Origin: Xiphydria camelus
Lineage: Eukaryota > Arthropoda > Insecta > Hymenoptera > Xiphydriidae
Reading direction: 5' to 3'
Length of the DNA: 64,000 nucleotides
Assembly: GCA_963678675.1 (NCBI GenBank)
Contig: OY783196.1
Span: 25,584,827-25,648,826, forward strand
Shown here: piece by piece, positions 32,961 through 44,443 of the stretch
Position numbering within the stretch: the stretch's first letter is position 1
Layout of the letters: every line of letters begins with the position of its first letter
Notes under the pieces: generated by a model
Told to the model about the DNA's origin: nothing
Database searches by the model: none
What the model saw: the letters and a program-made list of their open reading frames with translations, nothing else
Made by a program: the position numbers and the translations under genes

Positions 32961-33520
32961 ATATGTATATAATATATAATATTCCGATGTATACGTGAGG
33001 CGTTCTTCGCGAAGGTTTTCACTGTCTCTAGAACTTGTAATGTTAAGGGCGTAGGCTTTTCTTAATCTGTTTTCAAAACAGAAGATATTCGAAGATATTC
33101 ATTTTTAATGGGATATTCTCTGCCTACTGTGAGATCTTTTTGAACCTTTTTAAGTCCTTTTCGTTTCGCTGTTTTATACAGTATAACAAATCATACTTCT
33201 CTTTCGACGTAAATACAAATAAATTCATATTTATCAACGCATTTATCAGGATTAATTGTACAAACGATAGAAGCTCTACGTATATTAATAATCCTAACTG
33301 ATGATAGTTTAATGACGAACGCTCTGCGATCATTCGTTTGAATTCCACCCTCATGACGTTGTGTCATCATTTACATTTATGTAGGGTAAGTCCGGGGAAC
33401 AGGGCCATACGAAAGAAAAGGTCAATTCAGATATTTCAAAAGGGTATAGCCGGATAACCATAACGAAAACTGTCCCCGCTTGAATTTGTTTTCTCATTCA
33501 TGTATATTTTGTGTTTATAT
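32961..33520. other. Stretch without recognised features
   Basis: AT-rich, with no repeats or coding sequence recognised. Confidence 0.45.
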
Positions 33521-33660
33521 ACCGGGTGATTCTTTAATATTGCGACCAACTTCAAAGACGGGTTCCTTGGATGAAAATAAGAAAACAAGTTCCTACGAAC
33601 ATGGGTCCGGAAACGCTGAGTTTCTGAGAAATTCCAGGCTACTCGTATATACATAGGTAT
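33521..33660. repeat. Interspersed repeat fragment with ACCGGGTGATTCTTT end
   Basis: It begins TATACCGGGTGATTCTTTAA, a terminus style common to insect interspersed elements, and continues TTGCGACC and GGGTTCCTTGGATGAAAATA. The match to a family is from general familiarity, not from a second copy in this window. Confidence 0.4.
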
Positions 33661-33839
33661 ATTGAGAAAACTATAAGTAAATATCTCCCCCCCGGACTCT
33701 TACCCCATTTTAACCATAACGATTCTTAACGATTTAGAAGAAAACTACCCCGATAAACAGGATCTTTCTCTTTTCGGAAAAAATGCACACGCCACCGTGT
33801 GAAACGCAATGTGACGCGGTGCACCGCGATGGCAAGAGA

Positions 33840-34570
33840 TTGCCCGAAGCAAAAGCGCATACGTAACGCTCCTGTAACGAATGATGAAAGTTCATCGCCA
33901 CGACTTTGCGCGAACGTCTTCTCGCGCTCTCGACGACGAACCTTTTATTACGCGCTCAAATATCGTTAAGCAACACGCTGCCGCCTCGTTCGGTGTACTG
34001 CTCGCGAGGTCGTATTTGTTCCCGCTTTTCTGGAGTCTCGCTTCTCTCGCCCTGCCTTCTCCTCCTCCACCCCCTTCGCACCCCTTTTCCGCTCTACGAG
34101 TTTGTCTCACACGAAAGCTTCATCGAACGTCTACCGTTAGATTCCATTCACGCGGCGGCCATCCTCCCGACGAAGAGAGAAATTCGCCGCGGGGACTTCA
34201 TCCTCGCGCGCGTGGCGTTCCTCGACGGCCGGAAGGGAAACGAAATGGGGACGGGTGAACGGTTATTCAGTGAAGAGCGCCTTGTTTTCGCGTTTCGATC
34301 GCACTTATATGAGGCACTTTCATTTTCAGTTTTCCTTTCGCAGTGGATCGATAAAAAAAACGCGTAACCTCGTGTAAATATGTTATTCGACTCGATATAC
34401 GACTCCCGACAGATATATCTTTGTATATTTACTTATCGACGACGCGACGGATTACCGCAGTAAGGCGGTATCCCTCGCGAATGATATTTAAAGTAAGCGC
34501 GCGTAAGAACTTCCTCGCTCGTCGGAAGACCCGAAGCCTGAGACCTTAAGACCGCCTCCAAAGCCGCGGC
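33840..34570. promoter_or_regulatory. CpG-rich island without recognised exon
   Basis: CG-rich from about 33840 to 34260 with pyrimidine tracts (CCTCCTCCACCCCC). The overlapping frames of 72-153 codons on both strands are low-complexity and have no family signature. The last part (34440-34570) has inverted CTTAAG-type words around CCTTAAGACCGCCTCC and GCGGCCTTAAGGAGG. Confidence 0.35.
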
Positions 34571-34589
34571 CTTAAGGAGGATCGTCAGA

Positions 34590-35260
34590 GAAATGACTTC
34601 TCAGAAACCGCAGTTGAAAATTTTTTCAAATACTTGTGAACTCGTTTTAATAAGAGAGAAAAAAAAATCAAACAATTTCACTCTACAGTTTTCTCGTAAT
34701 TATTTTTTAAAACTTACGAGATTAGCATTGAGTCTTATGGGGAGCATATTTCAAATGCACAGAACTTGCGATTTTCAACCGAAAACAATTCTGAAAATTA
34801 TGAAATAAGTTTCAACACCACACGAACTTGTTTTTACTAAAATATAAAGAATTTTCACTCTACAGTTTTTTTTAATATAAAGGAAAAACTGTCGAAAAAT
34901 TCAAAAGTTTTCATGTACTCGTCCGCCATATGCGAAAACGTGGCAACATCTCACTGCGTGACGTCACAAGCTATTGGCACGAAGCGTGCTTTTTCTCGCT
35001 AACCAGTTTTCCAACTTGAGATTGAGGTTATAAACAGACGTCATGAACCGCTTCAACGCGTTGTCCGTCGATAAGAATTCTGTTTAACCTACCGATTTGC
35101 TCTACCGACTTACAAATACACTTTCTCACTAACCAGTTTTCCTTTCCATCGGAAAGTTTGAGCGCGTGACAAATTATACCTACATGTCTTGGCAGTTCTT
35201 TTACGCCTGTTTATATACTCGCAAACTTGAGATTGAGGTTATAAACAGACGTCATGTCTA
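34590..35260 (+). repeat. Local direct duplications
   Basis: AACTTGAGATTGAGGTTATA with AACAGACGTCATG occurs at 35013-35045 and again at 35223-35257. CTAACCAGTTTTCC occurs at 34999 and 35130, and TTTCACTCTACAGTTTT at 34677 and 34854. This looks like a partial local duplication of an element rather than a satellite. Confidence 0.7.
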
Positions 35261-36714
35261 TGAAATATAAAACACAATGCTGATCCTTAATTGTACTTGT
35301 CCACAATTTTACATCACAAATCGTACTTCAATTATTTAAAAATTCGAGGAGGTCGTAATTACCCCGAAAGAGTCTAATTCTATTCTTAGGCGAAATCTAC
35401 TATATTCACCATCCGGGAGTTGGTTTCGCGACGGAGCCACACCGTCGTGAGATGCGCAAATTTATCTTATACACATTATCTCATATATATTATAATTTAT
35501 CCTATATACATTATATAAGCAGCGCGGTAATACATTCACCGATCGGTCGGCTCCACCCCGTATTATGTATAACCCGAGCTCCTAGGGTAATTCGAAAAGT
35601 TCCAACTTTTCTAGTTACCCGCCGCGCGGAATTATGGCCGACGTGAAGTTACGGAAAATCCGGTTAAGGGTGGCAAAAGTACGCGGAGTGTATCAGTTTG
35701 TCCCTCCCGCCCTCGTAAAACGGGTGGCCGTGCCGTTTTCGCCTCGGCGAAGCGCCCGAACGTATACATATGTATACCCACTCGATATCGTTCCGTTCTT
35801 GCAAAAGTTAACGAGTAGAGCGTCGAGGGCGAGGGCTGCTCGGAAATGAATGGGCGCAATGGGCTATCGGTCACCTTTATTTTTGAGAGTACACTGTTGA
35901 AAGCTTCTTTAATTGCCATATGCGATAATACATGAGAATGTACCTTAAATTTACGAAATGATACCCTTAATTTTAAGGGACGGGTATCTTAAATCGAAGT
36001 ATAATTTCGTAATATTTCGATTGTTTCTTCATTTTTAAGTAGAGAAACCCATTGTACCTTGGAAATGCTAGTGGCAGCTTTAAAATTTGTTACCTTCAAA
36101 AGTAAAATCTTCGCGCTGTTTTATAATATTTATAAATATTTATCTAACTATGTTCATAACGGTAAAAAATTAATTTCAATTGAATTATTACCTATTTAGC
36201 TATGACAAATAATAATTAAAATCGTTGCATCCCTAACTAAAAATGTTCTGTCTCTCATTCTCCTAATTTTGCCATATCATTGTATTTTGGATCTATCTAA
36301 AGTATTGTACATGTATACATCATAAATATTATTGAAGTATGGTTCATTTATTTAAAGGTACAATTCACATAATTTATAGTCCTTCGTTGTTGAAACTGTC
36401 TGACGCTATTGCGATTAGTTATTTACAAAAAATAAGCCGCGAAGCAAGACAAAAGCCAAGAGGATTCGTCTAGATGAAGAAAATTCGTCTAGAGAAGGCG
36501 AATTTTCTTTATTAAATGCCAATTTAATAAAGAAACGACTAGATTCTATAATATAAAATGTTCTAATAACAAACGAAGCGAATGAATAATTATGATGATT
36601 TTATAGGTGAAACATTTAAATAGGCTCATTATTACTACGATTAATATTTGTGTTCAAGATACACAGCACCTATAGATCCGAGATACATCCTCCCTGTTGT
36701 AGGGAAGAGCGGGA
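35261..36714. other. Mostly featureless stretch with one small hairpin
   Basis: 35560-35850 is CpG-richer and open on both strands without signatures. At 36507-36537 a short perfect hairpin (TTTCTTTATTAAAT with its inverse, loop of 4) is preceded by a twofold TTCGTCTAGA word. Otherwise AT-rich. Confidence 0.45.
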
Positions 36715-37025
36715 CTAGTGCAACACTTTTCATATATTCCCTGTAACTCGAGTCTAATAAAAAGAAAGGAAAATATTTTACCACGAGCACATTTAGGTCA
36801 TTTATTCAGTTACTACTCGCAATATTATATTAATCAATAAATTAGGATAAGTATAATAAAAGACTTATAAATCTTAAGGCTTAACAATTTTTAATACTAC
36901 ATCAACATCATTTCTTCTCATTTAAGTTCTCAATTAAACATTAGTCTCTCTTAATTGCCTAAATACATGCATCAAAAGTTTCATAGATCCTCATCCTAGT
37001 ATACAATAATGTTGCATGTCTAAAG
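36715..37025 (-). repeat. Dispersed repeat family G, copy 2 (uninterrupted)
   Basis: An inverted, uninterrupted counterpart of 11080-11765. Read on the minus strand it passes ACTAGGATGAGGATCTATGA, ACTTTTGATGCATGTATTTA and then GTTAAGCCTTAAGATTTA to TATTTTCCTTTCTTTT. It lacks the mariner and the extra 160 bp found in copy 1, so it serves as the empty site. Confidence 0.75.
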
Positions 37026-37815
37026 TCATAAATCCGTCCACAATCCGCTCATTGTCAGGCTTAAATCCACTTTTCTTTTAAATGACAAGAAACTATAGAA
37101 ATAATGGTAGTTATTTTTCATAAAAAATCCATAACGTTTCTAAGAGTTACTACGAATGAATAAGCTACAGATTTAGTAAAGGTATCTATAAAATATAGTT
37201 CATAAAAAAATAAATTGTTAAAATAAGTCCGAGGTACCTACAGCAGGTTATGATCCAAGAGCGACGCTATTTGGAATATCAAGAGAAGATTTTATGATAT
37301 TCGGGACACATTTATGTTTGATACAAACTTTAGTGCTTTCCTGTAAAGTTTAAAATAAATAGGTATTTTTTTGAACAGTGTACGCAGGGACTTTTAATGT
37401 ACTATACGCTCAAGAGGCTGATCCGACGTGACGTCGAAGGAAATATTGGCGACGCGATGATGTCATCATAGAGAATAAGCTAGTCACGGCCCGAGTGACA
37501 TGCGCGCTTATTGATAACAATAGCGGGACATTCAAAGTAACGGAAACTGCGATAATCTCACGCTGCGCTGAGATTCCTGGAGAGCTTACATATGTATATG
37601 TGAAAGAAATATTGTTTAGAATCTCGCGTCTCCGATTTGTCAGAGTTTCCCGGTAAGCGGTGCAGATTCTAACGGGGTTTTTTCACTGCGACGTCACTCT
37701 TCATTCAGCGTACATAGTACCGAGAATAACGTCGACTTTCATCGGGATGTTTTAGTGTAGGAGCGTGCACGTGGTAAAACCACTCGATAGCCGCTTATTA
37801 GCATTCAACGCTTAT
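37026..37815. other. Stretch without recognised features
   Basis: AT-rich to moderate (CpG-richer at 37400-37700). No coding sequence or repeats recognised. Confidence 0.45.
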
Positions 37816-38314
37816 TAGTCTAGTCAAAGTAGGCGATGTTTTACGAGGAAATGCAAATTAACCTGGGTAGGATGAAACCTATACCAAAATCGATAGAGAA
37901 AAATCCCCTGAAAAACTTATCAAAATATCCCAAGCAACTTTAGCCGGGAAATGTTTTTAATTAATTAAAATATAATAACAATTGCGGTCGAGCGTCCTTT
38001 GAATGCTGATACCTATCTCTCGTTCAATGGGCTCAATTAAAAAAGTAGAACTACCATTTTGTAGCAAATTTTCCCCGCTACAAAATGGTAGTTGTACTTT
38101 TTTAACTGAGCCCATTGAACGAGAGATATCAGCGTTCAAAGGACGCTCGACCGCAATTGTTGTTATTTTTTAATTAATTAAAAATATTTCCCGGCCAAAG
38201 ATGCTTGGGATCTTTTGATATGTTTTTCAGGGGATTTTTCCCTATCGATTGGTAGGTATAGGTTTCATCCTACCCAGATTAATTTGCATTTCATATGCTA
38301 TAATGACTAGACTA
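37816..38314. mobile_element. Foldback element, 499 bp
   Basis: The tips are TAGTCTAGTCA and its inverse. After a short diverged stretch the arms match closely from AAATGCAAATTAA inward: CTGGGTAGGATGAAACCTAT, GGACGCTCGACCGCAATTGT-like, CGTTCAATGGGCTCA and TACAAAATGGTAGTT. The loop is about 10 bp around 38073. No coding content. Confidence 0.88.
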
Positions 38315-38953
38315 TATAAGTAAAGTGTTCGTCAAACGCTAAATTCATATCAGAGAATGGAAGTCGAGTGTCGATGAACAACTATTGAATGATTTTAGCG
38401 CACGTGTCACTACACATAGGCATAAGCTAATAGGGTTGAAATTCGGATTTGTGTAAGAACATTAAATAATAGTAGAGAAAATTATTGAAAAACGAAAGTC
38501 AGAAATGAAAGAATATTTGGTACTCGGGTTTATTTTACTGCTGGAGACGGTAACATGTACTTCGCAGGCTCCTCCATACATATAGTTTAGAATGGGAGCT
38601 GGGAGCACGCGCCAGCTTATGTGGAATGAAAACTCGACTGAGAAAGGAAGAAAAAAAAATTGACATTTTCCCCGTCGAATTTGTCGCGTCGGCTCATTTG
38701 TCGTTCTCGCGAACGTGGAGTGAGGGAAGATGCAAGACGTGATAGGAGTAGGTGGAGCAGCCTTGTGGAAAATAGGTGGGGTTGCTGGATATAGAGAAAA
38801 AAAATATATAGGAACGTCCGATAAGTCGAGTAGAGCGGGTTTAACTGTGAGGGACCATTAAAACTCGGCAAACTTTAGGTCTGAAGTGAGAATTTTTTGT
38901 TTTCTAAGCATACAGCTTATGTGTACTTAAACCCCAACTATTCCCTCAGTGTG
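38315..38953. other. Stretch without recognised features
   Basis: AT-rich. A minus frame at 38871-38617 has no signature. Confidence 0.45.
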
Positions 38954-39513
38954 TATTTGAGGAAAGTTGGCATAGATGATATGCCGTAGTTCGTTCTAAA
39001 CCGCATGGTTATCGACTTGAGGAGGCTGAAATGATTGGTTCTAAAGACTTACCAGTACCCCCGGCAATCGTTTCAGTAGAAAATCCGTAAGCCCTTATCG
39101 CCTAGCAGACGCAAGCACGTGGCCATGCGGGAAATGTCAAACATTGATTAGGGTTATTGCGTTCCGAAATTAGTCCACCAGTTACCGCACAAAAATGAGA
39201 CGCGTAATAATAGTCGCCAAAAGGCGGAATATTTTATATTTAAAGATACATATCGCGCGAAACCTAATAATTGTGTATCATTTCAACAATTGAAGTGCTA
39301 CGATATTCGACATCGCTTCCGGATGTGACCCCCGCCATGTTTTTACAGCTACTAGAGGGGGGTAGGGCATAGAGATTTTCTACTGAAACACACGATCGCC
39401 GGGTACTGGTAAGTCATTAGAACCAATCACTAGAGCGTCCTCAAGTCGACAAACAATAGTGTACGGTTCAGAGTATACTACGGGATATCGCCTACGTCAA
39501 GTTTCCTCAAATA
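38954..39513. mobile_element. MITE with about 140-bp TIRs, 560 bp
   Basis: The arms begin TATTTGAGGAAA and share ATGATATGCCGTAGT or GCGATATCCCGTAGT, TCGACTTGAGGA, ATTGGTTCTAA-GACTTACC and TTTCAGTAGAAAATC, with moderate mismatch. The centre (about 39090-39380) is non-coding. Confidence 0.82.
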
Positions 39514-40009
39514 CTTACTGCATATTAGTATGACAGAGTGTAATGAAATAAACTTGACCACCTCAAATATCACGGCAGTCGTTGATGATATGAAAAATTG
39601 TTCAGAGGAAAAATCAGGAAAAGGGGCATATACTGTTATTAGAAAAGAATTATTTTCTAATTAGTTTTTTTTCAAAATATCAAGGTCATCGATATTATTT
39701 TAAATGGGTCGACATATTTTCATTACCACAGTCTTGTAGCTTATAAGAGGACAAATTCAGCAACTGTTAATATGATGGCCTTCGCTTGACCTTGAACGAG
39801 AAGAATCAGGAAATGCGTGCCATGAATTCAAATACTTGTTTTGAAGACGATAAATGAATGAATTTCAATGTCATTGGGATTGTGTGAAATGTGTTATCGT
39901 TTCTGATGCTTATCAACAAACCTCCGAGGTATTTTGTTCCGTCAGGAAGGAGAAAGTAAGGATCGGTCTTCGAACAAGTGATCGAGTATTCGAGTAATTA
40001 TATAATATA
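39514..40009. other. Stretch without recognised features
   Basis: AT-rich, nothing recognised. Confidence 0.45.
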
Positions 40010-40265
40010 CAGGGTGTTCATTTTAAAACTTACCACCCACGTTATCTGCGTAAAGAGACATATTTCTGAAAATCGCCGAGACACGTCAACAAAATTATTG
40101 AGGGGGAATATTTTTTATAAAAATTCGACGCCCCCCCCCCCCTCAACCACCTGACTCCGGGGGCGGTAACCCCAATATTCTTAAATGGAACAGGGGGTCG
40201 AGTGATACCTCATTTTAAAGGGCTTTTAATTAACGTGGGTGGTAAGTTTTAAAATGAACACCCTG
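40010..40265. mobile_element. Mariner-type MITE, 256 bp
   Basis: Perfect termini CAGGGTGTTCATTTTAAAAC, continuing TTACCACCCACGTTA in both arms, flanked by TA (40008-40009 and 40266-40267). The centre includes a C12 tract at 40131-40142. No transposase is present. Confidence 0.9.
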
Positions 40266-41244
40266 TATAGGTGTGTATAATATATATTTTTATATGGACG
40301 ACAGATTTCGAAATAATTTTGTAATTTCATTTTTTTCTTTTTTGTACGAAATATTTTTATTATAAATTTAAAATAAGGGTTCAAATAAAAAAGTGATCGA
40401 AAACTCGGTCCTGATTGAAAACTGTGTCAGTGACGGTAATCCAAGCACATACACTTTGTGTATTGAAAACAAAGCGAAGAGCTCGCGGCAAAGCGAGGGC
40501 CCAAGGTCATGTGCGCTTCGACATCTTCCGGGAGCTCATTGCCGATTTTGATCGGCCTTCTCCTTTCGACTCCACCGACGATCTAAGTATACGTTCGAAC
40601 ATAGAAGAGCCGTTAAAGCGGATGTCGTGTTCCGAGAGGGCGAAGAGCGGCGCGAAACAACAACGTGTTGAACCGGAACGCCTTGGGTACTGCGCACCGA
40701 CATGCAAATGCGATTGCCCCTCGTAAATAACCCCGGTCGACTGGAGTTACCTACTTGAAGAAACAGAAATATTGGAGGGCGCTCGGATAACCACGCCGGC
40801 ATATACCGCGCTATACTACCCCAATCTCCCATGAATTTTTCGGACTTCGCTCCGCTCGAGCGTACGTATGCGTCATCCCGTAATTCCGGGGGTGACTTTT
40901 ACGCTTGGGAAAAAGTCTGAGTCGCCTCGCTTTATGGTCGTATTTCATCCTTGCCGATTTGTACCGCCTTCGTACCTAAGAGTAGTTCAATTTTGTTAAA
41001 TTAATAAAAAATACTTTTTCATATTCGCCGAATGGTATTTGTTTACATGACCAATAGACATTATACCATTAATCTGTATGATAGTCATGCAATTTTCACG
41101 ATATGATACAAAATTCGAAACCTTTAAAGATCGCCATATTATCTAAGACCGGTTTGAATCTAAAATAAAGATTAAGAGCCAGGTACGTAATTATGTAGGA
41201 ACTATCTATTCGTAGAAAGAGAGAGAGAGAGATTTTAGACTGTT
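40266..41244. other. CpG-richer patch, no gene recognised
   Basis: 40460-40900 is CpG-rich. A 103-codon plus frame at 40415-40726 overlaps minus frames of similar quality and shows no family signature. A short (GA)n lies at 41219-41233. Confidence 0.4.
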
Positions 41245-41640
41245 TCTAAAAATATTGAAGAATTCGATATTTGCATTAAAAAATATTCATATTTTTAAGT
41301 TCGATTGTAATATGTATAGCTACGTACATTCGTTATCAAACGAAAACAAATGTCCGAAAAAAATAATTATTCGTAAAGTTATAAGTAGGTACGTTTGTTT
41401 CTACAAGATTGTGACGTCATCGAAAAGTCAGAGTAACGCACTTATGTCGATCAATGAGTGCGAGAGAAATAATCTTACAAGACAATGACGTCACTGCATT
41501 TTTAAACATCGTTTTCAAAATTAAATAAGGTCGAAAAATAAAAATTAAAGAATACGGGATAAATAATTTTTTCTGAATTTTGCACAAATCTGTAATTAAA
41601 AAACTAGTGAGAAGACCGAGTTAGAAGAAAACTGATTTAA
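41245..41640 (+). repeat. Dispersed repeat family D, copy 2
   Basis: Same order of words as copy 1 at 10561: AAATATTCATATTTTTAA, AATAATTATTCGTAAAGTTA, TGTGACGTCATCGAAAAG, GAGTGCGAGAGAAATAAT. It then continues into TTAAATAAGGTCGAAAA and AATACGGGATAAATAATTTT, which copy 1 lacks. It shows the uninterrupted TTAAATAAGG site that is split in copy 4. Confidence 0.82.
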
Positions 41641-42460
41641 ATGGAAGAAAAAGAATTGGAAAAATTTTTTCTAATTAGGTATAGGAGAAAATGTACTTAT
41701 CTCATTTCCACAATTGCTCTGCAAGAGAGTGTTTGTATTTGTCCTTAACTTACCATATCTACTTACTAAGGGAGGCTGATACCAATTATTACAGTAAGTT
41801 AATACTCGTATCCTATTGATATAAAAAGTAGTGCACACTAGAAGCCAACATTCTGTTATAACCGACAGAAGCTGAAAATTTGTATACTAAATATTTTCAT
41901 AAATAAGTAATAATTCTACTGAGGAGCATGAACACATATTAAATGATACGAATTTTACTTGTTTCCAAAAATAGATCAAATTTTGATGAAGAAATGAGAA
42001 TTATACAAAACGTCCTTTCACAAATAAACTATGTATTATAATTGACATTCTATACTTTATATTTACATCTATAAAATTCAATTGCGACCATACACGCAAA
42101 AAAAGAAACCAGTAACTTTTACTCCTTCATTCAGTGGCGCTTCAGAGCTCATTTTCAAGAATTTATACGGAGGACATATTTTTATTTATTGTTTACAACT
42201 GTACCAGATACTAGTTAGACCAGTTATAATTTGCAAACGAATTATTATCGGTTTTCCAGGAAAAACACCCAGTTACTGTGTAATTCTGTAAAGCTTCCCG
42301 GGCGGAATCGTATAGTTTAATGCTAGTGAAACTGTAATTCGCGTAGTTCCTTTTGTTCTGTGTATACAGGTAGTACCACGAAACCTTTTTTACACAAACA
42401 AATTTATACCGACATCAAAGAAGTACATAGCAGTTTATCTCAAAGTCGCGTACATCGCGC
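41641..42460. other. Stretch without recognised features
   Basis: AT-rich, nothing recognised. Confidence 0.45.
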
Positions 42461-43135
42461 GATAAGCTACCCTTTAAACGACGATAACGCGTCTCGCGTA
42501 TGATTCGACCCCAACACCCTCGCCCGGCTCCTTTTCCCGCGTCATCACCGCGCGCGAGATGTTTCCACAGTCACACGCGATTTTCGTCACCGACCTCACG
42601 TAAACTCCGCGTCTATACACACGGCCGTCCTTTTGCACGTGCCCGGAGAAAAGCCGTGAAGTGAGCGATGCGCGCGAGTAAGAAGCGCCACGTATAGTTT
42701 CAGGAGGCGGTAAAAGGTGAACGTGCAATGCCGGGCTCTATAAATAAGACGGTTATTACACCTATACAACTCGGAGCAAGCCACTGTAAACCACGGGAGT
42801 GGGAAAAACTGCGGGTTTAATTAAATTCCGAGAATTGCTTGGGCGCAACGAGCTGCCGGATAGCAGCCAGTCACGTGACTATACGTACGCACGAATGCTC
42901 TTCGCGACGAAACGAATCGAAGAAAGTTCGCTCCGGCGCTCTAGGGGACTTCCCCCGTCTACGAGGCACGCTCCGTGGATCTCTGGTCATTTCTCCCGGT
43001 ATAACGAGACGCAGATATCTTCGAACGGACACTGTGCACACGTCGCTGCGGAGATGTGCAGTCAACGAGAAACGAGTACGTTTCCACGTACATACGTCTG
43101 TTCGAGATAAAACGCATCGATAGAACCCGCGTACC
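42460..43135. promoter_or_regulatory. CpG-rich island without recognised exon
   Basis: CpG-dense from 42470 to 43130 with frames of 60-103 codons on both strands that overlap and carry no family signature. It ends at the MITE beginning at 43136 and resumes beyond it at 43576, so it is probably one island split by that insertion. Confidence 0.4.
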
Positions 43136-43575
43136 TAAAAGAAGTATGGCTGAAGTATGACGAAAGTTTAGGAAAAATTGAACCAAAAAAGTATGGCTAC
43201 GGATCGTATCCCAGACGTTCAACCGGTAAACGATGCGCTCTTCAATTAGACTTCAGTTTGTACGAGGTTATGCTGTAAACGATGTCTCTTCTTGTCAGTT
43301 GATATTATTTCAATTTATTATTTTATTAAGCTCTCAAATGATTACTAATGAACTATATTCTGATACTCTGAACAAGTCATTTTAGTTTTATAACGAAGAA
43401 TTCATACAACACAGAACTGACTCAAAGAGAAACAGGTAAGTCGAGTAAAATTTACTTTTCAGCCGATATGAAAAACTTGTCTGGCTGAAAGTCTGGGAAG
43501 CGATCCGTAGCAATACCTTTTTTGGTTCAACTTTTCCCAGACTTCCGTCATACTCTGTAGCCATATTTCTTTTTA
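43136..43575. mobile_element. MITE with about 90-bp TIRs, 440 bp
   Basis: Tips TAAAAGAA and TAAAAAGAAA-like. The arms share GAAGTATGACG or GAGTATGACGGAAG, TTGAACCAAAAAAG, TATGGCTACGGATCG or TATTGCTACGGATCG, and CCCAGAC. It interrupts a CpG-rich island. Non-coding. Confidence 0.82.
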
Positions 43576-44123
43576 CGCGGGAAGTCCGCTCTCACGTTGG
43601 GGGGCTTCCGCTCGCCGCGCCGGCGAGACCCGCTCCGAAGACCTCTCTCTGGGCCGTCTTTCTCGGTTGCACGGAGCGTCTGCGAACAGGCACGCGGCAC
43701 GTAGTCGCGAGAATGCGCAGTTAACGAGAATTAATACGCCACGAAGGCGCGCTACGATTGCAAATAATTGTTTAATGCACGTGGATCTCTGCGTTCCGTT
43801 CTCCTTTACGAGCCAACAGTTCCGCGAACCTTTAATCTTCGACCCTAATCTCCTTAGAAGCACAGAGAAACGATTGTGTGTCGAGGCAGCGGTCGCTGTG
43901 TACGTATACGCGCACCGCGCCAACCGGTCGTCGCTATATAGAACGCGGCGCGACCTTGCACCTCGCCGAAGATCGCCTCCGACGGTCGAGATGCATGGGA
44001 ACGTTTAAAGGGGCCGACACCGCTTCTTCTCATTTTCCTTGTGTGGCTTCGAGTACTTATTGCGTACCGAGAGTGTCATCTTCTCGGGGTATACATTTAG
44101 GAGAGACCGATCGAACTGCTCTC
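43576..44123. promoter_or_regulatory. CpG-rich island, right part
   Basis: Continuation of the island at 42460-43135. Frames on both strands (116 codons minus, 113 plus) overlap and are arginine-rich without signature. Confidence 0.4.
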
Positions 44124-44443
44124 TACCGTATGTCCGCGATCATTTGAACCATAGGAAAATTGCGAGTTTTGCATGAGCACCCCTTTGGGTCTCCTTGTCC
44201 AATAGAATCACCGGAGAAGCGTGAATGCGCATGCGTAGTCATCCGCGAGTGTGGCGTCGTCAGCAAGTTCAGATCGGTTATCGAAATAATCGATCTGAAC
44301 TTGCTGACGACGCCACACTCGCGGATGACTACGCATGCGCATTCACGCTTCTCCGGTGATTCTATTGGACGAGGAGACCCAAAGGGGTGCTCATGCAAAA
44401 CTCGCAATTTTCCTATGGTTCAAATGATCGCGGACATACGGTA
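44124..44443. repeat. Near-perfect 320-bp palindrome
   Basis: From TACCGTATGTCCGCGATCAT at 44124 the sequence matches the inverse ending at 44443 for about 150 bases per arm. I see one mismatch (CCTTGTCC against CCTCGTCC) before the short centre around 44278-44288. The tips could be TA target copies. Both strands therefore encode nearly the same spurious 94-96-codon frame. It is CpG-rich, unlike the AT-rich MITEs. It may be a very young foldback element or an inverted-repeat (hairpin RNA) locus. Confidence 0.9.
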
